This document shows positions 18,853 to 27,864 of a stretch of 64,000 bases of DNA, in pieces. Position numbers and translations under genes: made by a program. This stretch comes from Dyadobacter chenwenxiniae (GTDB lineage Bacteria > Bacteroidota > Bacteroidia > Cytophagales > Spirosomataceae). The notes under the pieces are model-generated. The model did not search any database. It had not been told where the DNA came from and was given only the letters and a program-made list of their open reading frames with translations. The DNA lies in the NCBI RefSeq assembly GCF_022869785.1, contig NZ_CP094997.1:5270001-5334000 (forward strand). The letters are read 5' to 3'. Each line of letters begins with the position of its first letter. Position 1 is the stretch's first letter.

Positions 18853-20607
18853 CTAGTCCTCAATCCCGATGTGTGCATACACAATTTTGTAGAAATCAGG
18901 TGGCAGGAAGGGTTTTACCAGGTAATCACTGAAACCGCTGGCTAACGCACGTTCGCGCTCGTCCTGAAATGCGGAAGCCGTAAGTGCCACAATAGGGATT
19001 TGCTGGTCGCGCTCGCGGATCAAACGAGTGGCTTCAAAACCATCCATGACAGGCATTCGCAAATCCATAAAAATAAGGTCAAACTGATCCGAAAAGTATT
19101 TTTCTACGGCTTGCTTCCCATCTGACGCAAGATCGTAGGGTATGCTTTTTCTCTTTAAAAGACTGGTCGCAAAAATCAGATTCGTAGCATTGTCATCCAC
19201 GACCAGCACTTTGGAGCTTTTGCTTAAAGCTGGCGTCAAGATCTTCCCAGTCATCACAGGATTTTGTACGGTAGCGGAATAGGGAAGCGCAATTTGAAAT
19301 GAAAATACAGATCCTTCCCCAAGCTTGCTGTTAAGCGTAAGTTCGCCACCAAACAACCGGACCAATTCCCTTGAAATGGCCAAACCCAGCCCCGTTCCGC
19401 CATCCTGCCTTTTGACCAGGCTCCTCACCTGTGTAAATATTTCAAAAACATTGGACTGCTGATCCTCCGAAATACCAATTCCCGTATCAGAAACCGCAAA
19501 TTCCAGCTTAATGATCCCGTTGCTGGTACGCTCCAGTTCTTTTACCGAAAACCGGACGTAGCCGGAATCAGTAAATTTAATGGCGTTATGAATTAGATTT
19601 GTGATCACCTGGCTCAGCCGAACCTGGTCACCGCGGAGCTGTGGAAGATTGGGCGAAAGATCAGCAGCCAGTTCAAGCCCTTTTTCCCGCGCTCTTGGCA
19701 GGAAACTGTTGTAAAGGTTTTTGAAAAGATCTTCGATGTCGAACGTGACAGGATGAAGCTTGACATGGTTGGAATTAATTTTATTAAAGTCCAAAATGTC
19801 ATTCACAACCGCCATTAAATGTATTGAAGAGAATTTCAGCGTTTCGATCAGCTCCATTTCCTCTTCACTGCGTGATTTATTCTCTTCCAAAAGATGTACA
19901 ATGCCCACGATGCCATTGAGCGGCGTTCTGATCTCGTGGCTCATCGTAGACAGGAATTCTGACTTTGCCAATGTTGCATCTTCCGCAATTTGCTTTTGCT
20001 TTTCCAGCAGATCATTTTGCTCGGCCAGTGAAAACAGATAGAAAAATTCGTGCTTGTTCCGGCTCTCATGAAAATACATCATGAAGGGAAACAAAATTTG
20101 CCCAAGAAAAAAGAACAACCCTCCCTGACTGAAAAAATGATACAGATAATCGGGATGACGATAATATAATGCCGGCGGAAATATGAACAGGACGCATAGT
20201 GTCAGGATAATGCTGTAATGCAGTGGCCACCGGAGCACAAAAAACGCAAACATTAAACCCAGCGTCATGTTCAGGCTGGCGCGGTCGTACGAGGCATGCG
20301 GCACTTCGGCCAGGATATATGCATGCACCGGTACCAATGCCAGGTTTGTATAGAATGATGTTTTCTGGGCGCTGAGCTTGCCGTAAAAATGAAGAATAAG
20401 CAAAAAGACAATAATTCCGCTTAGGACGAGTTCTGCGGCTAAAACTTCCTGAAATCCGGGATCATTACGCAGAAAATAGAGAATGGACGTAGCCGGGTAA
20501 CCAACCAAATAAGCAACACAAAATATAATGTTGCCCCACCGCGACTTCAACTCACTCTCTTTTTTCCATAGTTCGTTGAACTCCTTAGTATAGGTAGTTT
20601 TATTCAA
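18853..20607 (-). CDS. Hybrid sensor histidine kinase with C-terminal receiver domain
   Basis: A 584-residue hybrid kinase. The first about 190 residues hold several membrane helices without an obvious periplasmic sensor domain, so it probably senses a membrane or intramembrane cue. A short coiled coil leads to the HisKA domain (MSHEIRTPLNGIVGIVHLL, with the phospho-accepting His). The ATPase domain shows N box NLIHNAIKF, G1 DTGIGI and G2 GGTGLGLAIS. A receiver domain follows (VLVVDDNATNL, phospho-Asp in FMDLRMPVMDGF, Lys in YLVKPF). No output regulator is adjacent; phosphotransfer partners are unlinked. Confidence 0.93.
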   Translation of the reverse strand: MNKTTYTKEFNELWKKESELKSRWGNIIFCVAYLVGYPATSILYFLRNDPGFQEVLAAELVLSGIIVFLLILHFYGKLSAQKTSFYTNLALVPVHAYILAEVPHASYDRASLNMTLGLMFAFFVLRWPLHYSIILTLCVLFIFPPALYYRHPDYLYHFFSQGGLFFFLGQILFPFMMYFHESRNKHEFFYLFSLAEQNDLLEKQKQIAEDATLAKSEFLSTMSHEIRTPLNGIVGIVHLLEENKSRSEEEMELIETLKFSSIHLMAVVNDILDFNKINSNHVKLHPVTFDIEDLFKNLYNSFLPRAREKGLELAADLSPNLPQLRGDQVRLSQVITNLIHNAIKFTDSGYVRFSVKELERTSNGIIKLEFAVSDTGIGISEDQQSNVFEIFTQVRSLVKRQDGGTGLGLAISRELVRLFGGELTLNSKLGEGSVFSFQIALPYSATVQNPVMTGKILTPALSKSSKVLVVDDNATNLIFATSLLKRKSIPYDLASDGKQAVEKYFSDQFDLIFMDLRMPVMDGFEATRLIRERDQQIPIVALTASAFQDERERALASGFSDYLVKPFLPPDFYKIVYAHIGIED

Positions 20608-20683
20608 GAAAGAGCAGTTTAAATGCGCTGATAATAGGGTTGAGACTGTCAGTCAGACAATTATTCAAATTTACATAAATAGC

Positions 20684-20722
20684 AAAAAATAAGGGCATTC
20701 AAACAAATGAATACCCTTATTT
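20684..20722 (-). terminator. Intrinsic terminator of lpdA
   Basis: A 15-base inverted repeat (AAATAAGGGCATTCA against TGAATACCCTTATTT, one mismatch) with a 6-base loop. On the minus strand it is followed by a T run, just past the lpdA stop. Confidence 0.75.
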
Positions 20723-20744
20723 CATACAATAACTTATTTACTGC

Positions 20745-22142
20745 TTACAGATCGATTGCTTCACCGTAAGCTGCTTCTGTTGCACCTTTTAATGCTTCGG
20801 ACATGGTTGGGTGTGGATGGATCGCGCGCATGATCTCGTGAGATGTCGTTTCCAATTTGCGGGCCACAACCACCTCGGCGATCATTTCCGTAACGTTTGC
20901 ACCAATCATGTGGGCTCCCAGGAACTCACCGTATTTTGCGTCAAAGATTACTTTTACAAAACCGTCGGTAACACCAGCGCCAACTGCCTTTCCTGACGCT
21001 TTGAAGGGGAATTTACCCACTTTAATATCATATCCGGCTTCTTTTGCTTTCTTTTCTGTAAATCCAACAGATGCAATTTCAGGTTGGCAGTAAGTACATC
21101 CCGGAATGTTTCCGTAATCCAAAGCCTCTGTTTTATGTCCTGCAATTTTCTCTGCACAAATAATCCCCTCAGCCGTAGCAACGTGTGCCAAAGCAGGGCC
21201 AGGGGTGCAGTCTCCGATCGCGTAAAATCCTGGAACGCTGGTTTCATACCATTCGTTTACAGTGATTTTGCCTTTATCTGTTTTGATACCAGTTTCTTCC
21301 AGACCAATGTTTTCAAGGTTAGCAACGATTCCAGCAGCAGAAAGCACTATATCTACCTCAAATGATTTCTGACCATCCGGCGTTTTCACAGAAACTTTAC
21401 AACCGTTTCCGGAAGTGTCTACGGTCTCAACAGTTGAATTTACATAAGTTTCAATGCCCAGTTTTTTGTATTGCTTGGCAATTTCTTTTGAAATATCCTC
21501 GTCTTCTACCGGCACAAGGTTTGGCAGGAATTCAACCACTGTCACCTTCGTGCCCATAGAAGCATATACGTAAGCGAATTCCATTCCAATCGCACCCGAT
21601 CCAACCACCAGCATGGATGCCGGCTGCTTTTCAAGGCTCATTGCTTTGCGGTATTCAACAACTTTCTGACCGTCGATCTTGATATTCGGTAACTCACGTG
21701 CACGCGCGCCGGTTGCGATGATAACACCTTTACCCGCTGTGTAATCCGTTGTTTTGCCGTCTTTGTCTGTAACTGCAACTGTCTTCTGGCCTTTAACCTT
21801 GCCGGTTCCCATGAGGACGTCGATCTTGTTCTTTTTCATCAGGAAAGACACGCCTTTGCTCATGGTATCTGCAACGCCGCGGCTACGCTGGATCACTGCA
21901 CCAAAATCCGCAGCAGACTCACCAACATTAATTCCGTATTCTTTTGCATGCTTAATGTATTCAAAAACCTGCGCACTTTTCAAAAGCGCTTTGGTAGGAA
22001 TGCACCCCCAGTTAAGGCATATTCCACCTAAACTTTCCTTTTCAACAATTGCTACTTTAAGTCCTAATTGGGAAGCACGAATGGCTGCGGGATAACCTCC
22101 CGGGCCGCTGCCAATTACTATCACATCATATGCTTGAGCCAT
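20745..22142 (-). CDS. lpdA: Dihydrolipoyl dehydrogenase (E3)
   Basis: A 465-residue FAD-dependent disulfide oxidoreductase. It has an N-terminal FAD motif (VIGSGPGGYPAAIRASQLG), the redox disulfide in GGICLNWGCIPTKALL, an NAD-binding segment (LVVGSGAIGMEFAYVYASMG), and the C-terminal catalytic pair in AIHPHPTMSEAL. It reoxidises the dihydrolipoyl groups of pyruvate and 2-oxoglutarate dehydrogenase complexes and of glycine cleavage. It stands alone, with its own promoter-like element and terminator. Confidence 0.96.
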   Translation of the reverse strand: MAQAYDVIVIGSGPGGYPAAIRASQLGLKVAIVEKESLGGICLNWGCIPTKALLKSAQVFEYIKHAKEYGINVGESAADFGAVIQRSRGVADTMSKGVSFLMKKNKIDVLMGTGKVKGQKTVAVTDKDGKTTDYTAGKGVIIATGARARELPNIKIDGQKVVEYRKAMSLEKQPASMLVVGSGAIGMEFAYVYASMGTKVTVVEFLPNLVPVEDEDISKEIAKQYKKLGIETYVNSTVETVDTSGNGCKVSVKTPDGQKSFEVDIVLSAAGIVANLENIGLEETGIKTDKGKITVNEWYETSVPGFYAIGDCTPGPALAHVATAEGIICAEKIAGHKTEALDYGNIPGCTYCQPEIASVGFTEKKAKEAGYDIKVGKFPFKASGKAVGAGVTDGFVKVIFDAKYGEFLGAHMIGANVTEMIAEVVVARKLETTSHEIMRAIHPHPTMSEALKGATEAAYGEAIDL

Positions 22143-22188
22143 TTTCCGGTATTTTTATTGTACGAAATGGGTTGACAAAAATTTCCTG

Positions 22189-22196
22189 CAAAGTTA
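22189..22196 (-). promoter_or_regulatory. Putative -7 element of the lpdA promoter
   Basis: On the minus strand this reads TAACTTTG, matching TAnnTTTG, 47 bases before the lpdA start codon. A matching -33 TTTG is not evident. Confidence 0.45.
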
Positions 22197-22298
22197 AGAC
22201 GATTTGCCGGAAAGACTACATGTACATTAGCTCCTATTTGCTATGAAACTGAGGGTTATTGCGAATTGTTATACCTTTGCTGCCCGCGGCCGGGCATT

Positions 22299-22382
22299 GT
22301 CAGTCTGAGCGGAGCCGAAGACGCGTTACTTGCGAGTAGCACGCCTTCGACCGCCCGGCGGCCCGGTCCGCTCAGGCTGACA
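22299..22382. repeat. Palindromic intergenic repeat between lpdA and prfB
   Basis: Arms TGTCAGTCTGAGCGGA (22299-22314) and TCCGCTCAGGCTGACA (22367-22382) are inverted with one mismatch. The inner part also pairs partly (CCGAAG with CCTTCG). It is GC-rich against an AT-rich surround and looks like a dispersed REP-type palindrome; no gene is inside it. Confidence 0.65.
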
Positions 22383-22444
22383 AACAAGCATACAGGATGA
22401 CAAGCAGCCTGGACTATTTTTCAACTTAAATTCAAAAAATTCAA

Positions 22445-23519
22445 ATGACTGCAGAGCAATTGAAAGACTTGAAGGCCCGTGTAGAGGCTTTGGGGAGGTA
22501 TCTTTGACTACGATAACCGAAAAAAACAACTAGAAGATCTTGAACAACAAACTGTTCAACCGGAGTTCTGGAACGATTCAGGACGCGCCGAAAAAACCAT
22601 GCGGGAAATCCGCGGATTGAAATTCTGGACAAACGGATATGAAGAATTATCGCGTTTACGTGATGATTTAGACACGATCTGGGAGTTTTATGAAGCCGAT
22701 GAAGCAACGGAAGAAGAAGTGGATGAAGAAGGCTTAAAGCTATCCAACAAGCTGGAAGAAGTCGAATTCCGGAAAATGATGGGTGAAGAAGGCGACGAAC
22801 TGCCGGCTGTTATTGAGATCAATGCAGGTGCAGGCGGAACGGAGTCGCAGGACTGGGCATCCATGCTTATGCGCATGTACATTATGTGGGCGGAGAAAAA
22901 TGGTTACAAAGTCCGTGAAGTGGATTTGCAGGATGGCGATGTAGCTGGGGTTAAGTCGGTTACATTGGAAATTGACGGTGAATATGCTTACGGAAATTTG
23001 AAATCGGAAAACGGCGTTCACAGGCTTGTCCGCATTTCACCATTTGATTCCAATGCAAGAAGGCATACTTCGTTCACGTCTGTTTACGTGTATCCGCTGG
23101 CTGACGACAACATTGAGATTGACGTCAACCTGGCAGACATTACCTGGGACACCTATCGTTCCGGTGGAGCAGGTGGCCAGAATGTGAACAAGGTTGAAAC
23201 CGCAGTGCGTTTGCACCATAAGCCTTCGGGAATTGTTATTGCCTGCCAGCAGGAACGTTCGCAGTTAATGAATAAGGAAGTGGCGATCAGGCTTTTAAAG
23301 TCAAGGCTTTATCAGATTGAGCTCGAAAAACGGAATTCGGCCCGGGCAGAAGTGGAAGCCTCCAAACGAAAAATCGAATGGGGCTCTCAGATCCGCAGCT
23401 ACGTCCTCGACGACCGCCGCGTCAAAGACCACAGAACAGATCATCAGACTTCCAACACAGATGCCGTTTTAAATGGTGAAATCAATGATTTCATCAAAGC
23501 ATATCTGATGGAATCGTAA
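22445..23519 (+). CDS. prfB: Peptide chain release factor 2, with programmed +1 frameshift
   Basis: RF2 recognises UGA and UAA and triggers peptide release. The gene is joined from 22445-22504 and 22506-23519, giving about 357 residues. The first 20 codons run MTAEQLKDLKARVEALGRYL and meet an in-frame TGA; a +1 shift at CTT TGA C continues as DYDNRKKQLEDLE. The downstream frame has the stop-codon-reading SPF (in RISPFDSNARR) and the catalytic GGQ (SGGAGGQNVNKVE). A reading frame starting only at 22599 would miss about 50 residues. A terminator follows. Confidence 0.95.
22492..22508 (+). promoter_or_regulatory. RF2 autoregulatory frameshift site
   Basis: A GGGGAGG Shine-Dalgarno-like element lies three bases before CTT TGA C. 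The layout equals the known RF2 recoding site: internal SD, slippery CUU, UGA stop, then C. When RF2 is scarce the ribosome slips +1, so RF2 controls its own synthesis. Confidence 0.93.
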
Positions 23520-23532
23520 GATTCAGAAATCT

Positions 23533-23585
23533 AAAAAACCTCCCGGCAATGTCCCAATAAACGGATTCGCTTGGAGGTTTTTTTT
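23533..23585 (+). terminator. Terminator of prfB
   Basis: AAAAAACCTCC pairs with GGAGGTTTTTT across a 29-base loop and runs into a T tract, 13 bases after the stop codon. Confidence 0.65.
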
Positions 23586-23592
23586 ATTTTTG
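23585..23592 (+). promoter_or_regulatory. Putative -7 element for the vapBC unit
   Basis: TATTTTTG matches TAnnTTTG exactly. It implies transcription starting near 23599, which argues against translation from the TTG at 23590 and for a start at 23608 or 23620. The -33 box is weak and would overlap the prfB terminator. Confidence 0.5.
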
Positions 23593-23619
23593 ATAACTTA
23601 CTGTCAAATGTTGAAAGTT

Positions 23620-23832
23620 ATGACTGAAACGGAATTAATGAAAAAGGTATCAGTTCTTCCTGAGAATTTGAAAGAGGAGGTGTCCGACTATGTGGACTTC
23701 TTAATCAGCAAATATCTCCCAGGCGAAAGTGTAAACAAAAAGCCGTTGAAGTTTGGGATGATGAAGGGAACGTTTAAAATGAGCCCTGATTTTGATGAGC
23801 CTTTGGATGACTTTAAAGAATACATGCCTTGA
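23620..23832 (+). CDS. vapB: VapB-like antitoxin (DUF2281 type)
   Basis: About 70 residues from ATG 23620 (74 from ATG 23608). The segment MTETELMKKVSVLPENLKEE followed by VSDYVDFLISKY is the usual opening of DUF2281 antitoxins; the rest, with FGMMKGTFKMSPDFDEPLDD, is the toxin-binding tail. It should neutralise the PIN-domain ribonuclease encoded next and repress the operon. Its TGA overlaps the toxin start as TTGA. Confidence 0.8.
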   Translation: MTETELMKKVSVLPENLKEEVSDYVDFLISKYLPGESVNKKPLKFGMMKGTFKMSPDFDEPLDDFKEYMP

Positions 23833-24212
23833 ATATACTTTTAGATACACACGCACTGATCTGGTTTCTTGAAGGCGATGCAAATTTGTCCGAAAATGCG
23901 CTTGAAGCAATCGAAAACAAAGACAATAAGAAATATGTTAGCATTGCTTCGCTTTGGGAAATCGCTATTAAAATCAGTTTGGGTAAACTCTCTCTTCAAA
24001 ACTCCCTCGATCTTTTTCTTGAAGAACTCGTAGAATCAGATATTCATATTTTGCCGATATCTATAAAGCATATCCTGCTTTTAAGTGAATTTGACTTTTT
24101 TCACAAGGACCCCTTTGATCGTCTTATCATTGCACAAGGAATAACTGAACACTTTGTGATTATTTCGAAAGACTCCAACTTTCTGCTTTATTCGGTTGAA
24201 CTTCATTGGTAA
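23829..24212 (+). CDS. vapC: VapC-like PIN-domain toxin
   Basis: A 127-residue PIN-domain ribonuclease. The conserved acidic residues are visible: D6 in ILLDTHALIWFL, the Glu in SLWEIAIK, and the Asp in DPFDRLIIAQ. It probably cleaves RNA when freed from its antitoxin. Translation appears to start at TTG 23829, overlapping the antitoxin stop, so the two are coupled. The hydrolase gene begins inside its last codons. Confidence 0.85.
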   Translation: MNILLDTHALIWFLEGDANLSENALEAIENKDNKKYVSIASLWEIAIKISLGKLSLQNSLDLFLEELVESDIHILPISIKHILLLSEFDFFHKDPFDRLIIAQGITEHFVIISKDSNFLLYSVELHW

Positions 24213-25000
24213 CGCAATTTACAGCAACTCTACATTACCACAAACTCGGCCATGGCCCGCGAACGGTCCTTGCTTTTCATGGCATTGGACAGGATGGGCT
24301 GACTTGCTTCAAGCCCTTTGAAGCGTATTGGAAAGAGCTTTATACGATTTATGCCATTGATTTGCCTTTTCATGGAAGAAGTGCATTTGTAAAAGGTCAA
24401 ATCATCACAAAGGCACTTTGGAAAAACGTTCTTCAAGATTTTCTTGCGGCAAATGATATTGAAAGATTCGACATTGCTGGGTTCAGCATGGGCGGGCGCT
24501 TTGCATTGGCGACATTAGAGGTATTTCCAGACAGAATCGATCATGCATTTCTGATAGCGCCGGACGGGATTTCGGAGCATCCGCTTTATTCATTAGCAAG
24601 TCGGTTTTCGCCTGCGAGGAGCATCTTTGGCTGGTCTATGCAGCATCCAAATGCGTTTTTCAGCGTCTGTGGTCTTCTCCAAAAAATAGGATTGGTCAAT
24701 GCGAGCTTGTATCGGTTTGTACAACAAGTCCTGAACACACCTGAAAAACGACAAACCGTTTATCATTCCTGGGTTAATTTTCGAAAATTGCGTTTTGACA
24801 TTCCTGTTATTTATAAAATGGCGTCGTCAAATGATGTGTCCATATATCTGTTCGTAGGCCAATATGATAAACTGCTAAAACCTGCCGCCGTTCAGAAGCT
24901 TGCAACATTACTTCCTGCCAATCATTACATTGTCCTAAAAAGTGGTCATACCCAGCTGGTCGAGCAGGCCGCCTCATGGATTTGTGCTTTATTTAAGTAA
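24206..25000 (+). CDS. Alpha/beta hydrolase
   Basis: A 264-residue alpha/beta-hydrolase fold enzyme. The oxyanion-region HG appears in LAFHGIGQDG, the nucleophile elbow in GFSMGGRFAL, the acid in VGQYDKLLKP, and the catalytic His in KSGHTQLVEQ. Esterase or related activity is likely; the substrate is not apparent. The frame opens at TTG 24206, overlapping the vapC stop; no ATG lies nearby in frame, so the exact start is uncertain. It may be transcribed with vapBC. Confidence 0.8.
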   Translation: MVTQFTATLHYHKLGHGPRTVLAFHGIGQDGLTCFKPFEAYWKELYTIYAIDLPFHGRSAFVKGQIITKALWKNVLQDFLAANDIERFDIAGFSMGGRFALATLEVFPDRIDHAFLIAPDGISEHPLYSLASRFSPARSIFGWSMQHPNAFFSVCGLLQKIGLVNASLYRFVQQVLNTPEKRQTVYHSWVNFRKLRFDIPVIYKMASSNDVSIYLFVGQYDKLLKPAAVQKLATLLPANHYIVLKSGHTQLVEQAASWICALFK

Positions 25001-25022
25001 ATTGAGGAAACCAACCCGTCCT

Positions 25023-26312
25023 ATGCCACAAGTTTTACCAAAAAATAATACCAATTGGCGCCTCAGGGCCATTATGGGCGGCTCCGCCGGAAATTTAGTT
25101 GAATGGTATGACTGGTATGCTTACTCCGCATTCTCGCTCTATTTTGCCAACACATTCTTCCCGGATTCCAATCCAACCGTCCAACTCCTCAACACAGCGG
25201 GCATATTTGCTGTAGGCTTTTTAATGCGCCCGATCGGCGGATATATTTTCGGCAAGCTGGCTGATACAAAAGGACGGAAAGAAGCCATGACATTGTCCGT
25301 GCTCTTAATGTCGTTCGGTTCATTGCTCATTGCTTTTTTGCCCGGCTATAACAGTATCGGCATTGCCGCCCCCATTTTTCTCCTCATTGCGCGACTTTTA
25401 CAAGGCCTCAGCGTAGGCGGCGAATATGGCACATCCGCCACGTATTTGAGCGAAGTGGCCACCAAGGAAAGGCGCGGTTTCTATTCCAGCTTTCAATATG
25501 TAACATTAATCGGCGGCCAGCTGCTGGCATTGGGATTGCAACTGATCTTGCAAAATATCTTTCTTACCGATCAGCAAATGCATGATTGGGGTTGGCGGAT
25601 TCCGTTTGTTTTCGGGGCAATGTTATCATTGGTTGCCCTTTATCTGCGAACGCATTTGAATGAAACAGAAGCTTTTATAGCCAAAGATTCGGCGGCGAAA
25701 AAGGAGGGATCTATGAAAGAACTCCTGAAACATCCGCAGGCGATATTGGTTGTGATCGGGCTGACGATGGGGGGAACACTGGCATTTTATACATACACAA
25801 CCTATATGCAGAAGTTTCTGGTTAACACAGTGGGTTTAACTAAATATCAGTCTACTCTCCTGACATTCTGCTCGTTGCTGATCTTTGCCTGCCTGCAACC
25901 TGTTTTCGGAGCGATCAGTGACAGAGTAGGCAGGAGGCCATTGCTCATTGCGTTTGGTGTGCTTGGGACAATATTTACTTATCCGCTTTTAACCACATTA
26001 AGCCATACTACGAACATGTGGGCTGCTTTTGGCTTGCTCATGGCGGCGCTCATCATTGTTAGCGGCTACACTTCCATCAATGCCGTTGTGAAAGCTGAAC
26101 TTTTTCCCGTGGAAGTTCGGGCGCTCGGCGTTGGCCTTCCCTACTCCATTACGGTCGCGATTTTTGGCGGAACGGCGGAATATCTCGCGCTTTGGGCCAA
26201 GAATCTGGGCCATGAAAATTACTATTACTGGTATGTGACGGCCTGCATTTTCATTTCCCTCATTATTTATTTCAAAATGCGGGACACGAAGCACACTTCG
26301 CTGATCGATTAG
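25023..26312 (+). CDS. MFS transporter, metabolite:H+ symporter (MHS) type
   Basis: A 429-residue major facilitator with about 12 membrane helices. The opening GGSAGNLVEWYDWYAYSAFS and the loop GKLADTKGRKEAM are hallmarks of the MHS group (KgtP, ProP, ShiA relatives), which take up organic acids or osmolytes with protons. A second signature, SDRVGRRPLL, lies in the middle loop. The substrate cannot be told. ATG 25023 is 22 bases after the hydrolase stop; a longer frame from 24942 would overlap that gene. Confidence 0.88.
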   Translation: MPQVLPKNNTNWRLRAIMGGSAGNLVEWYDWYAYSAFSLYFANTFFPDSNPTVQLLNTAGIFAVGFLMRPIGGYIFGKLADTKGRKEAMTLSVLLMSFGSLLIAFLPGYNSIGIAAPIFLLIARLLQGLSVGGEYGTSATYLSEVATKERRGFYSSFQYVTLIGGQLLALGLQLILQNIFLTDQQMHDWGWRIPFVFGAMLSLVALYLRTHLNETEAFIAKDSAAKKEGSMKELLKHPQAILVVIGLTMGGTLAFYTYTTYMQKFLVNTVGLTKYQSTLLTFCSLLIFACLQPVFGAISDRVGRRPLLIAFGVLGTIFTYPLLTTLSHTTNMWAAFGLLMAALIIVSGYTSINAVVKAELFPVEVRALGVGLPYSITVAIFGGTAEYLALWAKNLGHENYYYWYVTACIFISLIIYFKMRDTKHTSLID

Positions 26313-26336
26313 CGTCTTGGAAAAGATAAATTATCT

Positions 26337-26368
26337 CTTGACATAATCCATTCAAATATGTAACTTTC
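26337..26368 (+). promoter_or_regulatory. Putative promoter of the DoxX gene
   Basis: CTTG at 26337-26340, a 20-base spacer, then TAACTTTC at 26361-26368. Both boxes differ from TTTG/TAnnTTTG by one base, with the right spacing. Confidence 0.4.
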
Positions 26369-26392
26369 TGAAAACCAAAACTTTTAGAAGTT

Positions 26393-26827
26393 ATGAACAT
26401 GATAAATCGAATCGAGCATTGGGGCGATGCGCATCATCCGGCCTGGATGGATATCGTTCGTATTGCCTTGGGAGTGTTTCTTTTTGTGAAGGGCGTCAGC
26501 TTCATTAGCGACACCACGCGCTTGTCGAAGCTGGTAACCGGGCTTGACCTTCATTTGTATACGGTTGCATCCGTGCATTACGTAGCCTTCGCACATATTT
26601 TTGGTGGATTCCTCATTGCGCTCGGCTGCCTAACACGCATATCCGCGATCATTCAGATTCCAATTTTGCTCGTCGCAGTATTTTTCGTCAATTTCCGTTC
26701 CGGCTTCTCGTATCTGAACTCCGAACTTTGGCTTTCAATAATCACATTGATCCTCGTTGTTACTTTTGCCGTTGTCGGATCTGGCCGGTTTTCAATGGAT
26801 GAATGGATGAAAAATCATGACAGGTAA
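26393..26827 (+). CDS. DoxX-like membrane protein
   Basis: A 144-residue membrane protein with about four helices. The pattern WMDIVRIALGVFLFVKGVSF, then FAHIFGGFLIALGCLTR, then IQIPILLVAVFFVNF fits the DoxX family. Members are small inner-membrane proteins, some tied to oxidative stress or thiosulfate oxidation; the role here is unknown. It converges on the AraC regulator with four bases between stops. Confidence 0.75.
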   Translation: MNMINRIEHWGDAHHPAWMDIVRIALGVFLFVKGVSFISDTTRLSKLVTGLDLHLYTVASVHYVAFAHIFGGFLIALGCLTRISAIIQIPILLVAVFFVNFRSGFSYLNSELWLSIITLILVVTFAVVGSGRFSMDEWMKNHDR

Positions 26828-26831
26828 GCTG

Positions 26832-27707
26832 TCAGATCAGCTCGGGTGCGGTTTTATACAAATATTTTCTTTTGTATTCCAATGGCGTCATATCGGTCAC
26901 CTTTTTGAAATGCCGGTAAAAATTGGAAACATTGTTAAAGCCGCACTCAAAGCAAATCACCTCCGTCGCCAGTTTATCTTCAATTAAGAAACGGCAGGCC
27001 TGACTAATTCGGATTTCCACGAGGAAATCATTGTAAGTCTTCTTGGTCATCAGCTTGAAATACCGGCAAAAGGACGTTATACCCAGATTCGCGATAGACG
27101 CGACGTCCTGTAAGGAAATATCGTTTCGGTAATTTGAGAGCGTGTAGGCATATATTTTGTTCAACCGCAGCGTTTCGGAATCATTGGATTTATAAAAAGC
27201 ATGCGCCGAGGCGATGGTTTCCAAATCGCTTGCTTCTGCTAAGATCTTCAAAATGGAAAGCAATGCGATCAACCGGTCCAGGTTTTGAGCATTCACAGCT
27301 GCTTTCATTAACGGAATAATGCTTTCTTTGGCTTTGCCGTTAATCAAAAGGCCACGTCTTGCTTTTTCGTAAAGTTTGGGGATTTGATATGCTTCTGGTA
27401 AAAGCAGTAACTCACTTCCCAGACAGTTGGGCAAAAAATGAATTATGATCACTTCTACGGCCGCGTTGCTCGTGCCTTCCTCAACGCGCCAGGTATGCGG
27501 CAGATTTTCGCCTAACAGAATCAATTCTCCATCCGAAAAATTGCTAATATTATCGCCTATGAACCGCACTCCTGTGCCTTTGATCAGATAATGCAGCTCC
27601 AATTCAGGATGGTAATGCCATACTGTGCCGAAGCCGGAGCCTTTGTCGTGACGGATACTAAAAGAAGTCCGGGATGCAATCGGAACTTTGTGAAAGTGCG
27701 GTTTCAT
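26832..27707 (-). CDS. AraC-family transcriptional regulator
   Basis: About 291 residues from the Met coded at 27707-27705; an upstream Met at 27749 is possible but less likely. The N-terminal half is a cupin-like ligand domain (GTVWHYHPELELHYLIKGTG). The C-terminal 100 residues hold the two AraC helix-turn-helix motifs, with ISLQDVASIANLGITSFCRY and VICFECGFNNVSNFYRHFKK. It lies downstream of, and on the same strand as, the symporter/aldolase genes and may control them in response to a sugar-like ligand (inference). Confidence 0.9.
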   Translation of the reverse strand: MKPHFHKVPIASRTSFSIRHDKGSGFGTVWHYHPELELHYLIKGTGVRFIGDNISNFSDGELILLGENLPHTWRVEEGTSNAAVEVIIIHFLPNCLGSELLLLPEAYQIPKLYEKARRGLLINGKAKESIIPLMKAAVNAQNLDRLIALLSILKILAEASDLETIASAHAFYKSNDSETLRLNKIYAYTLSNYRNDISLQDVASIANLGITSFCRYFKLMTKKTYNDFLVEIRISQACRFLIEDKLATEVICFECGFNNVSNFYRHFKKVTDMTPLEYKRKYLYKTAPELI

Positions 27708-27864
27708 TTTTAAATATCTTTTCGACAACAGCAGGCTGCCAACATTCAATTTAAAAAGAAAAATGTATTAATATCTATCTACGTTTGCAGTAAAAACTTT
27801 AAAATAGTTATATGAAATCTCGTAATCGTTTTAGTTTATCAAAAGTTACTCCTAGTTAAAAGGG

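Noticed and set aside
22505..22507. In-frame TGA suggesting prfB is a pseudogene
   Set aside because: The stop sits in a complete RF2 programmed frameshift site and the downstream frame is intact.
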